Assembly (NCBI GenBank): GCA_046269235.1
Contig: JBJZOS010000006.1
Coordinates: forward strand, 94,384 to 158,383
Length of the DNA stretch: 64,000 nucleotides
From: Soonwooa sp032078105
GTDB taxonomy: Bacteria > Bacteroidota > Bacteroidia > Flavobacteriales > Weeksellaceae
Reading direction: 5' to 3'
Positions 9,400-18,481 of the stretch are shown here, one piece after another; the stretch's first letter is position 1; the number at the start of each line of letters is the position of its first letter. Made by a program: the position numbers and the translations under genes. A model generated the notes under the pieces. The model was given only the letters and a program-made list of their open reading frames with translations, was not told the origin of the DNA and did no database searches.

Positions 9400-10275
9400 A
9401 TGAGATGTAAAATTTTATTAATCTTTATTTTTTGTACGACTCTTGGATTTGCGCAACAAGCTGAGATATTTAAAATTAAAAATTATCAAGTTGCAGAGCT
9501 TTCGGATTCGTTGAGAGAAAGTTCGGGTTTGGATTTTATTGGAGATAAACTTATAAGTTTTAATGATAGTGGAAATGCTGGAGATTTATTTCTACTAAAT
9601 CCAAAAACTGGAAAAATAACAGATTATCTCCCGACGCAACTTAACAACCGCGATTGGGAAGCTGTTACAAAAGATTCCACGAATCTATATGTTGCAGATG
9701 TCGGAAATAATGACGGAACAAGAAGAGATTTAAAAATATATAAAATACCTTTTTCTGGGGAGAACTTCAAAGTTGATTCAACACAAGTAATTTCTTATTA
9801 TTATTCAGATCAAAAAGATTTTACTTCAAAAAATCTGAATACAAATTACGATGCAGAAGCTATCATTTTTTACAAGGATAAACTCCAAGTTTTTACTAAA
9901 GAGTGGAAGAGTAGAAGAGTGACACGTTACGAAATTGATCCTAATGTTTTTGAACAACAACCTGCAAAAAAGCTCGAATCTTATGATACAGGATTTGTTG
10001 TGACCGACGCTTCTTATTTTGATAAAAAACTGTATGTTATAGGTTATACAAAGATGACGCAAGTCTTTCTAATGGTTTTTGAAGAATCAGAAGATGGATT
10101 TTTCTTTTCTAAAAAAGGGAAAAAGTACCACTTGGGAAGTGCTTTGTCTGTTGGGCAAATCGAAGGAATTGCTGTTAACCACGATGGAATCTTTATTTCG
10201 AGCGAACTTTTTAAGACGCCTTTAGGAACTGTGAAGCCACGATTGTATTTTATCCCAATTGAAAAATTAAAATAA
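9400..10275 (+). CDS. Secreted propeller-like protein
   Basis: 291 residues starting with a signal peptide cleaved after LGFAQ (about residue 19). The mature part has blade-like repeats: ESSGLDFIGDKLISFNDSG, NRDWEAVTKD, YVADVGNNDG, and later GQIEGIAVNHDG. These resemble SdiA-regulated/esterase-like beta-propellers, but I do not recognise a named family. Predicted periplasmic or surface location. Follows the hydroxylase gene by 6 bp. Function unknown. Confidence 0.6.
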   Translation: MRCKILLIFIFCTTLGFAQQAEIFKIKNYQVAELSDSLRESSGLDFIGDKLISFNDSGNAGDLFLLNPKTGKITDYLPTQLNNRDWEAVTKDSTNLYVADVGNNDGTRRDLKIYKIPFSGENFKVDSTQVISYYYSDQKDFTSKNLNTNYDAEAIIFYKDKLQVFTKEWKSRRVTRYEIDPNVFEQQPAKKLESYDTGFVVTDASYFDKKLYVIGYTKMTQVFLMVFEESEDGFFFSKKGKKYHLGSALSVGQIEGIAVNHDGIFISSELFKTPLGTVKPRLYFIPIEKLK

Positions 10276-10304
10276 CGAAATTTCGTTTCTCGCTAAGAAA
10301 AATT

Positions 10305-10312
10305 TATCTTTG
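10305..10312 (+). promoter_or_regulatory. Putative -7 promoter element for polyprenyl synthetase
   Basis: TATCTTTG, a full match to TAnnTTTG, 23 bp before the TTG start. An ACGAAATTTCGT palindrome lies just upstream at 10274-10285. Confidence 0.45.
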
Positions 10313-10335
10313 CGTATTACCTAATAATTCTTGCT

Positions 10336-11313
10336 TTGGCTAATATTGTAGAAGAAATCAAACGACCGATAAATACCGAGATGAAACTTTTTGAACAAAA
10401 GTTTTATGAATCGATGAAGAGTAACGTGTCTTTGTTGGATAAAGTGACTCGTTTTATCGTGACAACAAAGGGAAAGCAAATGCGTCCGATGTTTGTGTTT
10501 CTTTGTGCAAAATTAGTTGGTGACGTCAACGAGAAAACCTATCGCGGTGCCTCGATGATCGAGTTGATCCATACGGCGACTTTGGTACATGATGACGTGG
10601 TGGATGAGAGTTTTAAAAGAAGAAATTTCTTCTCCATTAATGCCCTTTGGAAGAACAAAATTGCTGTTCTTGTCGGTGATTATCTATTATCAAAATCGGT
10701 TCTACTGTCTACAGATAATAAAGATTTTGATTTGCTTTCCGTTATCTCTCGCACGATCCGCGAAATGGCAGAAGGAGAGTTGCTTCAATTAGAAAAAGCT
10801 AGAAAACTAGATATCACCGAAGACGTATATTACGAGATTATCCGTCAAAAAACAGCCACTTTAATCGCGGCTTGCTGCGAAGTTGGTGTTTTGTCCAATA
10901 ATGTTGATGAGGTCCTTGCTAAGAAGATGAAAGACTTCGGGACTTACACTGGGATGGCGTTTCAGATCAAAGATGATTTGTTCGATTATACCAGTAGCAA
11001 TATCATCGGAAAACCTGTAGGCATCGACATTAAAGAGCAAAAAATGACCTTGCCTCTAATACATGCACTAAAAACTTCAACATCAGGAAATTACAAAAAA
11101 TATTTTAACACGATAAAGCGTTACAACAACGATCCTAAAAAAGTTCGTGAGTTGGTTGATTATGTAAAAACTTCTGGTGGGATGGATTACGCCATCAAAG
11201 TCATGAAAGATTATCAACAAAAAGCTTTAAATATTCTTTCGGAATTTCCTGATTCTGAAGCCAAAAAATCGTTACAGTTAATGCTGGATTATGTCATTAA
11301 CAGAAAATTGTAA
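10336..11313 (+). CDS. Polyprenyl diphosphate synthase (octaprenyl/heptaprenyl type)
   Basis: 325 residues. All-trans polyprenyl synthase that condenses IPP units, most likely to supply the menaquinone side chain. The first Asp-rich motif is in LVHDDVVDE, the second in QIKDDLFDY, plus the conserved KGKQMRP and GDYLLS segments. The start is TTG at 10336, which gives the conserved ANIVEEIK N-terminus; no upstream ATG fits. Chain length cannot be fixed from sequence alone. Confidence 0.93.
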   Translation: MANIVEEIKRPINTEMKLFEQKFYESMKSNVSLLDKVTRFIVTTKGKQMRPMFVFLCAKLVGDVNEKTYRGASMIELIHTATLVHDDVVDESFKRRNFFSINALWKNKIAVLVGDYLLSKSVLLSTDNKDFDLLSVISRTIREMAEGELLQLEKARKLDITEDVYYEIIRQKTATLIAACCEVGVLSNNVDEVLAKKMKDFGTYTGMAFQIKDDLFDYTSSNIIGKPVGIDIKEQKMTLPLIHALKTSTSGNYKKYFNTIKRYNNDPKKVRELVDYVKTSGGMDYAIKVMKDYQQKALNILSEFPDSEAKKSLQLMLDYVINRKL

Positions 11314-11322
11314 TTTTGTAAT

Positions 11323-12018
11323 TTAACCAGATATTTTATAAATATTTATTTCCGAAACGCTTCCACTGAGAATATTTAATGAGATGCCTCCCCGATAATA
11401 TTCAAAAGATAGTACGTCATCTTTATTTAGTTTGTGTATGGAGTTTATTTCCGTATCGCTAATTAGTAAACTTAAAACTAATGGTAAAGTAGCACCACTA
11501 AAATCTTTTGTATTAAGTTCTGTATAACCGCCAGTTGATAAATGTTTTAGAATACCAATTTTCGGAGTTCATCCAAAATTTAATACTGATAGTTGTACGC
11601 CACTTCCGTACCTGAATTTAAAATTTATTGCGTAAGTGCCATTTACAGGTACTTTGTAAGTGGATGTCGCCTCATTAAAGTGGTTGCCGAAATTTGAATC
11701 TTTTGTGAAACTCAGTCGATCCCATCCTGTGAAAAGATTTCCACTTAGAATTGTGCTTCCAGACGATGTCGCTTTTGCAATTGTTGTGTTGTTGAAGGTT
11801 TGTAACAGAGAGATGTCTGCTTTTGGTACTTCAGCAGTTGTTTCGTTGTAAGTTAAAATTTTGGCATTGTTGAGATTTGTAATTTCTTGTACGCTATTTA
11901 TTCTTGCGTTTCAGTTGATGTGCAGAGTTGCTTCAGGATTAACAGTGTTAATACCAACTTGTGCATTTAATGCTGTTGTTAAAATTAGGTTAAGACCTAT
12001 TAGTAAATTTGTTTTCAT
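11323..12018 (-). pseudogene. Broken gene for secreted C1q/jelly-roll-like protein
   Basis: A continuous minus-strand frame of 232 codons from the ATG at 12016-12018 to TAA at 11323-11325, interrupted by two TGA codons (11911-11913 and 11569-11571). It starts with a signal peptide ending ALNAQ, then a segment typical of flavobacterial surface proteins (VGINTVNPEATLHIN). The C-terminal part fits a C1q-like jelly roll (YKVPVNGTYAINFKF). The second TGA sits where LNFG-W-TPKIG would be natural (TGG to TGA). No frameshift, so decay looks recent. TGA is a normal stop here: intact genes at 27814 and 55076 end with it. Confidence 0.75.
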
Positions 12019-12307
12019 GATGGTTTTGTTTTTTAGTTTATAAGTTTTATCACATATTCTTGAATTTTTTATAAAATTAATAATTATTTTTAGTATAAGT
12101 CGTATATATAAGGTTGATTATTGAAATATGTCATGAATGTTTGTATTTAATGTTTGTATTTAATATTGATAATTAGTAAATATTTTATACTTTATATAAT
12201 GTTTTTTGATTATTTATTAATTTATTTTTGTTTTTAATTTAAAAGAAGAATTAAATTGTGTGTTTTTTTTGAAATTGAATTCGTTTTCTATTTCGTAATT
12301 TTAAAGT
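12019..12307. other. AT-rich intergenic region before rarA
   Basis: About 290 bp, very AT-rich. Contains a direct duplication of ATGTTTGTATTTA near 12133-12160. It would hold the promoters of rarA and of the divergent broken gene; no clear TAnnTTTG element is visible. Confidence 0.4.
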
Positions 12308-13588
12308 ATGAATAATAATTCACCTTTAGCAGAAATTTTACGTCCCAAAAAGCTTGAAGAAGTTGTTGGGCAAGAACATCTAACTGGTCCAAAAGGTCCT
12401 ATACGTCGTATGTTGGAGAATGATACCATTAATTCTCTGATTTTCTGGGGACCTCCAGGAACAGGCAAAACGACCTTGGCAGAAATTATTTCTGAACAAT
12501 CAAAACGGAAATTTTATAAACTAAGTGCGGTTACTTCTGGTGTTAAAGATGTTCGTGATGTTATTGATGATGCTAAAAAGCAAAATCTTTTTTCTGGAAA
12601 ATCTCCCATTTTATTCATTGATGAGATTCATAGGTTTAATAAATCTCAACAAGATTCTTTGTTACACGCTGTCGAAAAAGGTTGGATCGTATTGGTAGGC
12701 GCCACAACCGAAAATCCTAGTTTCGAGGTGGTTTCAGCACTTTTGTCGCGAAGTCAGGTTTATGTTCTTAAAGCTTTAACGTTTGAAAAGTTGGAAGAAC
12801 TCGCCGATACAAGTCTTCAAAAATATAATGAACTCAACAAAACCGATTTTGTTCTCGATGATAAGGCGGCTTTTATACAATATTCTGGTGGTGATGCCCG
12901 CAAATTGATTAACTCGATTGAGTTGGTGCTTAATCAGTTTAAAAATTCGAAAATAACACACATCACCAATGATGAGGTTTTGTCGGTTTTACAAGAAAAC
13001 ATGGCGCTTTATGATAAAAATGGTGAACAGCATTATGATATTATTTCTGCTTTCATAAAGTCCATTCGAGGAAGTGATCCAAATGCTGCAGTATATTGGC
13101 TTGCGCGGATGTTAGTGGGCGGCGAAGACATCAAATTCATAGCGCGACGATTGGTAATTTTAGCATCCGAAGATATTGGTCTTGCGAATCCAAATGCTTT
13201 GGTGGTGGCGAATAATTGTTTCCAAGCTATTAATGTTATTGGAAATCCTGAAGCACGTATTATCCTTAGCGAAACGGCAATTTATCTGGCGGTTTCCCCA
13301 AAAAGTAATTCGGCATATATGGCGATTAACGAAGCAATGGCTTTAGTGAAAAAAACTGGAAATCTTGCAGTGCCATTACATCTTAGGAATGCACCAACAA
13401 AGTTGATGAAGGATATGAACTACGGAAAAGACTATCAGTACGCCCATTCTCATGAAGGTAATTTTGTTGATCAAGAGTTTTTGCCAGAAGCTATTTCGGG
13501 ATTACAATTTTATCAACCTGGACAAAACTCAACTGAGCAAAAAATTAAAGATCAGCTCAATAAAAAGTGGGGAAGTCGCTACACCTAG
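12308..13588 (+). CDS. rarA: Replication-associated recombination protein A (AAA ATPase)
   Basis: 426 residues, full family length. RarA/MgsA is a clamp-loader-like AAA ATPase acting at stalled replication forks. Walker A GPPGTGKT at residues 48-55, Walker B FIDEIHRF, sensor 1 GATTENPSF, and the C-terminal tetramerisation region (NAPTKLMKDMNYG, YAHSHEGNF). ATG start preceded by a short AT-rich leader. Ends 95 bp before the convergent DUF2339 gene. Confidence 0.95.
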   Translation: MNNNSPLAEILRPKKLEEVVGQEHLTGPKGPIRRMLENDTINSLIFWGPPGTGKTTLAEIISEQSKRKFYKLSAVTSGVKDVRDVIDDAKKQNLFSGKSPILFIDEIHRFNKSQQDSLLHAVEKGWIVLVGATTENPSFEVVSALLSRSQVYVLKALTFEKLEELADTSLQKYNELNKTDFVLDDKAAFIQYSGGDARKLINSIELVLNQFKNSKITHITNDEVLSVLQENMALYDKNGEQHYDIISAFIKSIRGSDPNAAVYWLARMLVGGEDIKFIARRLVILASEDIGLANPNALVVANNCFQAINVIGNPEARIILSETAIYLAVSPKSNSAYMAINEAMALVKKTGNLAVPLHLRNAPTKLMKDMNYGKDYQYAHSHEGNFVDQEFLPEAISGLQFYQPGQNSTEQKIKDQLNKKWGSRYT

Positions 13589-13611
13589 CTTTTAGATTTT
13601 TTTAAATAAAT

Positions 13612-13659
13612 AAATGCTTCATCTATAGTAGTTTTAAAATTATTATAAATGAAGCATTT
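13612..13659. terminator. Bidirectional hairpin terminator
   Basis: AAATGCTTCAT pairs with ATGAAGCATTT across a 26-nt loop, with a T-run after it, between the convergent genes ending at 13588 and 13684. Confidence 0.7.
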
Positions 13660-13683
13660 TTCGTTTTTAATTAAAATCATTTC

Positions 13684-15939
13684 TTAAGCTTCATTATTCT
13701 CAGTTTTATGGTTTTCTGTTTTAGTTTCCACCATTTTAGAAATGATTTTTTTAAGCCTTTGGAATAAGAACGAACTTAATAACAACAATACGCCAAGTAG
13801 GATAAATGCGACAATTCTTGATACGTTATCTAACTGCCACACATCATACAGATATAGTTTTGCAATCGTGATGCCTATCAATACAAAACCAATTTTGTTG
13901 ATTTCAGACTTTGATTTTTGTAATCCATAATAGATAAAACTTGCTGCTAAAACTGTCCAAATAATTGGTAAATAAAGTACGATAAAATGACTTTGTAGCC
14001 ACGCATAATTTTTGAGCTGATTTAGTTTTAGTAAAATATAAATATGGTAAAATTCAAAACTTATCAAATACACTAATACAAAACCAATTGCCCAATACGC
14101 TAATTTTTCGCTCATGAAATTCGTTTTAGGAATAATATCAATTAAACAATGTAAAACAGGAATCCAATACAATAGATAGACTAGGTAAAAAATTTTGCTG
14201 ACCTCGTATTTAAAAATACTGTAATTAATATCTGTCACCGAAACATGGATGAGTGCAAACAAAAATAAAAGGCCAATTAAAATGTTGACAAATGCTGGTT
14301 GAAAGTTGAGTTTTTGTCGTAAAACTAACATAACGAACAAATAATAAATCGTGTAAACAAGGATAATACAATAGATGAATGTGTCCGACTGATTTTGGAT
14401 GTGATACCAAATCTCAAACGAAATCGAAAAATAAATGACAATATAACTTAATCCCGAAAAAAACTTCACATATTGAAATCTGCTTTTTTTAATAACATCT
14501 TCGCTAAGGTTTTTAATGTAAAATAAATTAAACAAAAACGACGCAATGACAACCAGGCTTGTCAGAAAAATTGGATTGAAAGCTATCGCTAATTGTGTTT
14601 CTGAAAAATAATTGCTCCACGTATAGATTTGCGAAACAATCAATATAGGAAATAAAATATTAAAACATTGTTTGAAAATTTTTTGTCCCGTTTTTTTCCA
14701 GATAAATAAAAGTAAACTCGCCTCGATCGCCCAAATTATCGTCACAAAATAAGTCTCTAATTCTAGGGCTACAGCTATTGTAACAAGACTTATGGCAATG
14801 CTCGTAAATATTGTAAAATTCAAATTTTTAGAAGTCGTTTTCTTATCTATAAAAATCAGTAATGCGTTAATGATTGCAAAACCAATTGGAAGTAGACTAA
14901 ATCCTTTAATATTCTCGCTCCACAGCACATAGACTCCTCCTAAGACAGCAAAAATATTGATGAAAATTAAAAGTAATATTTCGGCAGTAGAAATAATTTT
15001 TGTTTTAAAATAATTTTGTAACGCAAAAGCATAAAATATCAAATACGATAATATAATAAAATAAAAGATCTTCGTACTTGGCGCGTCAATTATCCACGTT
15101 AAAAAATAAATGGAAGTGAAGGAAAAGGCGAGCCAGCCCAGACTTTTCCAATTTCTAAGGAAAGCAATAACAAGCATTCCGATGTTGAGAGTACTTAAGT
15201 AACTGAATAAAAATAGATAATTACTTTGTCCAGTACTAACTAAAATAGGTGCTAAAAAACCGCCAATTAATGCGACTGTATTTAAGACCTCACTTTTATA
15301 AAAATTAGCAAGAACAACAGAAGCTAGCGTGATGACTGCCAATATCCCAAATGCAACATTTTGCGAAAACATGCCATATTCTTGAAAAGCAATTGTGATT
15401 GTCAAATAAAAAACGCTGATGCCACCACCTGTAATAATTGATCCAAAATTTAAATAATTTTTTCTGAGCCAATGCCCGATAACAGAAAGAATTCCACCAG
15501 TTATCATTCCTAAAGCGACACGTCCCGATTCGCCAATCCAATTGCGGTCGATCGCGTATTTTACAAAATAACCGATACCTAAAACCAATGTGAAAATACC
15601 TATAATACTTAATGCATTTTGTTTTAAAAATGACATGAGTTGTTCTAGTTTTACTTCGAAAACATTGGGTTCTTTTGGGATTATTGTTTCCTCAAAGCTT
15701 GGTTTTGGAGGTTCGGGTTTAACAATAAACTCTGGTCGTAATGCTGTTGTTGGGGCTTCGATTGGTTTTTGCTCGGGCGTTACCTCCTGAGAATTAACGG
15801 TTTTTTCAAAAGGAAGACTTGCGTTCGTATTTTGACTCTTTAATCGCGATACTTCTTCTTCGAGCTCTTTTATTCGTCCATTAAAATGGTAATAAATCCA
15901 AATAACGATGACGATAAAAAATAGGTGTAATAATTCCAT
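13684..15939 (-). CDS. DUF2339 multi-pass membrane protein
   Basis: 751 residues. A single N-terminal hydrophobic segment precedes a coiled-coil stretch (RIKELEEEVSRLKSQ) and a Pro/Glu-rich linker (to about residue 90); some 20 or more transmembrane helices follow. This layout matches the DUF2339 family of predicted membrane proteins, whose function is unknown. The C-terminus is a short charged tail rich in Glu, Thr and Asn. No neighbours suggest a role. Confidence 0.8.
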   Translation of the reverse strand: MELLHLFFIVIVIWIYYHFNGRIKELEEEVSRLKSQNTNASLPFEKTVNSQEVTPEQKPIEAPTTALRPEFIVKPEPPKPSFEETIIPKEPNVFEVKLEQLMSFLKQNALSIIGIFTLVLGIGYFVKYAIDRNWIGESGRVALGMITGGILSVIGHWLRKNYLNFGSIITGGGISVFYLTITIAFQEYGMFSQNVAFGILAVITLASVVLANFYKSEVLNTVALIGGFLAPILVSTGQSNYLFLFSYLSTLNIGMLVIAFLRNWKSLGWLAFSFTSIYFLTWIIDAPSTKIFYFIILSYLIFYAFALQNYFKTKIISTAEILLLIFINIFAVLGGVYVLWSENIKGFSLLPIGFAIINALLIFIDKKTTSKNLNFTIFTSIAISLVTIAVALELETYFVTIIWAIEASLLLFIWKKTGQKIFKQCFNILFPILIVSQIYTWSNYFSETQLAIAFNPIFLTSLVVIASFLFNLFYIKNLSEDVIKKSRFQYVKFFSGLSYIVIYFSISFEIWYHIQNQSDTFIYCIILVYTIYYLFVMLVLRQKLNFQPAFVNILIGLLFLFALIHVSVTDINYSIFKYEVSKIFYLVYLLYWIPVLHCLIDIIPKTNFMSEKLAYWAIGFVLVYLISFEFYHIYILLKLNQLKNYAWLQSHFIVLYLPIIWTVLAASFIYYGLQKSKSEINKIGFVLIGITIAKLYLYDVWQLDNVSRIVAFILLGVLLLLSSFLFQRLKKIISKMVETKTENHKTENNEA

Positions 15940-16052
15940 TTGTCTTAATATTACTCAAATATATTCATTTTGATTAAAACAGAATTTTGATTGTATTTGC
16001 TGAGAACCAAAAACTAGACATTAATTTTCCAAAAAATATTCGTTATAATTTC

Positions 16053-16870
16053 CTAAAAATCCACTTGTGTTCCAAATACTTTTAGTTCTTCTAAAGCATT
16101 TTAATGAAGAATAGGATGCCAATCGCCAACAATATTTAAGAAAAAGAAATAGTTGCCCAAACCAGTTTTTAACGTTCTAGATTCTATTTTGCTTAGGTTC
16201 ATATGACGCCAAGCAAAAACTGAAAGTATTTGATGCAAACCTCCGGCATGGTCTTCGGGCAAACTAACAAGCTAGCCAGACTTGCGACCGATATTTTCCG
16301 AATTCCAATTGACGTATGGGTTTTTTGATTTAGAAATGAGGATGAAACGCGTATCATTTTGTTCAAAATCGTGAATGTTGCGTTGGATGATTGCTAAATC
16401 ATAAAGCTTTGCAGCAAATTGATTAGCAACTGCTGCAAGTTTTCTGTCTGGGTTTTCAGAAACATGTTTTGCTGCTGCTGCCGTTGACGAAAAATCTTGT
16501 TTTGCAATATTTTTATAATGGGCATCCAAATAATGGAAACTCTGCGCTAGAGCTTGCGGATGCGAATATATTTTTTCTAAATCAGCATCGTTGCTTTGCG
16601 ATTTATTAATCATGAAATGATGTGCAATCGGCATGACAGCTTCGGCTTCTATTTGGATTTCAGGAGTTTTATAAAGCTAATCCAAGATCATAGAAACGTT
16701 GCCTTCAATCGAGTTTTCTAACGGGACAACGGCTTTGCAAAGATTCCTTATTCGACTGCCGTACAGCAATCCAAAATACTAACCTGCGGAATTTTAATTT
16801 CTTTCGGAAAAAGTTGAGTCGTTGCCAATTGTGTGAAAGAGGCTTCTGGACCTAGGAATGCAATTTTCAT
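16053..16870 (-). pseudogene. pheA: Broken prephenate dehydratase (pheA)
   Basis: The minus strand encodes a recognisable PheA: KIAFLGPEASFTQLATTQL at the start, VVPLENSIEG, the long stretch from VMPIAHHFMI to NDTRFILISK, then an ACT domain (LVSLPEDHAGGLHQIL, IESRTLKTGLGNYFFF). It is broken by one frameshift near 16740 and three in-frame stops (TAG at 16677-16679, TAG at 16272-16274, TAA at 16101-16103). The native stop is TAG at 16053-16055. The enzyme makes phenylpyruvate from prephenate for phenylalanine. With this many lesions a functional product is not plausible. Confidence 0.9.
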
Positions 16871-17250
16871 ATGATATTAAAACAAGGTTTTGTTATCAAG
16901 GATAATAATTTTGATAATAGTTAATATTTTTAGTTCTAAGTAGTGGTCTTTTTTACCGAAAAATGATTTTTTGTGTATTTTTTTAAAAAATAAAAAGTCT
17001 TGAAGTTAACTAGATGGTCGAGATGCGATGCTTAGAATAATATTTTTTTATTGAATGGTTAAGAAAATATTAAAGCAAGTTTTTAATAAATGTATGATTT
17101 ATAGATTCTTATGAGAGTTAGCCTACCATCAATAGGTATATAAAGGGGTAATGGAAAATAATGATGGCTAAAAATCATTAATATGAGCGATTTTTTTTTG
17201 AGTTCAGCGGATATATCTTTGGATTGTTAAACAATTAAAAACAATTTATC
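16871..17250. other. Intergenic region upstream of the curli operon
   Basis: 380 bp, AT-rich, no gene seen. It must carry the curli control region and whatever remains of the pheA promoter. Apart from the -7 element at 17214 I see no clear operator. Confidence 0.4.
17214..17221 (+). promoter_or_regulatory. Putative -7 promoter element of the curli operon
   Basis: TATCTTTG, full match to TAnnTTTG, 29 bp before csgA. The expected -33 position falls in a T-run, so this promoter may need an activator. Confidence 0.5.
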
Positions 17251-18003
17251 ATGAAAAAGTTAATTTTAACTGCATGTGCAGTTTTCGCAACAAGTTTTGC
17301 ATTCGCTCAATCAAACAATGATGTTACAACACAAGTAGGTAATGGTAACTCTGCTCAAGTAGATCAAGTTGGCGCTGTTAATGACAACTCTATTATGCAA
17401 CAAGGAGATGACAACATTGCAAAAACCGATCAAATGGGAATTGGTAACATGAATGAATCTGAAAGTTACGGAAATCGTAACGAAATTGAAGTTACACAAC
17501 TTGGTATTCAAAATGTCAACTATTCTGGACAGTTAGGAGATGACAACTATGCTTGGGTTTCTCAAACTGGTGCCTGGAATGAAAGTGCACAATATCAAAT
17601 TGGTAACGGCAATGAAGCTCAAGTTTTACAAGTTGGTTTAGCAAATATGAGTCAACAAGTTCAATTAGGCGATGATAATACTGCATTGGCAGTTCAGACT
17701 GGAATTCTCAACAGTAATGACCAATATCAACTAGGTAATGGTAACTTTGCGTATGCTAGTCAATCTGGAATTTTGAATGAGTCTATCCAAACACAAGTAG
17801 GTGATGATAACATTGCAATTGTTTATCAGGATGGTTTAGGAAACTATGCAGATCAATGGCAAGAAGGTACGGGTAATGGTGCGTTAGATCTACAAGTTGG
17901 TAACTTTAACAGTTCTATCGTTACTCAGCTTGGAGACGGACATATGCATGTAGGTACTCAAATTGGAAATAATAACTCAATGGTTATTAATCAAAGTAAC
18001 TAG
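17251..18003 (+). CDS. csgA: Major curlin subunit (CsgA-like amyloid)
   Basis: 250 residues. Signal peptide cleaved after SFAFAQ (about residue 20). The rest is about ten repeats with a 22-residue period of the form Q-x-G-x-x-N-x-A-x-x-x-Q-x-G, alternating GDDN and GNGN turns, as in curlin beta-solenoids. E. coli CsgA has five repeats, so this is roughly double. By family knowledge it is secreted through CsgG and polymerises into extracellular amyloid fibres for biofilm. First gene of the operon, followed by a strong hairpin before csgB. Confidence 0.9.
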   Translation: MKKLILTACAVFATSFAFAQSNNDVTTQVGNGNSAQVDQVGAVNDNSIMQQGDDNIAKTDQMGIGNMNESESYGNRNEIEVTQLGIQNVNYSGQLGDDNYAWVSQTGAWNESAQYQIGNGNEAQVLQVGLANMSQQVQLGDDNTALAVQTGILNSNDQYQLGNGNFAYASQSGILNESIQTQVGDDNIAIVYQDGLGNYADQWQEGTGNGALDLQVGNFNSSIVTQLGDGHMHVGTQIGNNNSMVINQSN

Positions 18004-18021
18004 GGAATTAGTTTAATTTTT

Positions 18022-18055
18022 GAGAGGAAGAGTTGCTATCAAGCCTCTTCCTCTC
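18022..18055 (+). terminator. Intra-operon hairpin between csgA and csgB
   Basis: A perfect 11-bp stem (GAGAGGAAGAG with CTCTTCCTCTC) around a 12-nt loop, followed by a modest T-rich tract. It probably attenuates transcription or protects the csgA message 3' end, giving much more CsgA than the assembly factors. Confidence 0.6.
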
Positions 18056-18072
18056 TCTTTATTCTGTCAAAA

Positions 18073-18471
18073 ATGAAAACAAAATTTCTTTTTATGATTT
18101 GCTGCCTTAGCTCTTTTTTAGGAGTTAAGTCACAGTCGTTTAAAGAAATTAACTCAAACAATATCTTTAGTTATATTTCGAAAGAGAGTGTGGATATGCA
18201 AACTAAGCAAAGTAGTAGTAATATTATCCAAATAGGCAATAATAATCTTATCGAAGCCACCTTAATTAATGATCAACTAATTAGTGTGCAGCTTGGTAAT
18301 AATAACCAAACCAGTTACAAAGATTATAATTCATCACAGTCAGCAGGAATGTTGATACAATCTATTGGTGATAATAATCAAATAATGGTTGACGGTAGTA
18401 ACTCGATTTCTAATAACATGAGTGTGGAAGTTATTGGCAACAATAAAACGATATTTATAGAAAACAGATAA
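18073..18471 (+). CDS. csgB: Minor curlin / nucleator (CsgB-like)
   Basis: 132 residues. Signal peptide ending near VKSQ (about residue 21). Contains four degenerate curlin repeats (IIQIGNNNLIEA, SVQLGNNNQTS, LIQSIGDNNQIMV, VEVIGNNKTIF). Shorter and less regular than csgA, as expected for a nucleator. CsgB-like assignment rests on size, repeat type and position immediately after csgA. Overall identity is too low to exclude a second structural subunit. Confidence 0.7.
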   Translation: MKTKFLFMICCLSSFLGVKSQSFKEINSNNIFSYISKESVDMQTKQSSSNIIQIGNNNLIEATLINDQLISVQLGNNNQTSYKDYNSSQSAGMLIQSIGDNNQIMVDGSNSISNNMSVEVIGNNKTIFIENR

Positions 18472-18481
18472 TATATTGATC

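Noticed and set aside
11569..11913. Selenocysteine or Trp recoding of TGA in the C1q-like gene
   Set aside because: TGA ends intact genes in this window, no SECIS-like element is evident, and other decayed genes nearby show TAA and TAG stops too.
11660..12043. Plus-strand open frames opposite the broken C1q-like gene
   Set aside because: They are antisense shadows of a clear minus-strand coding pattern with a signal peptide.
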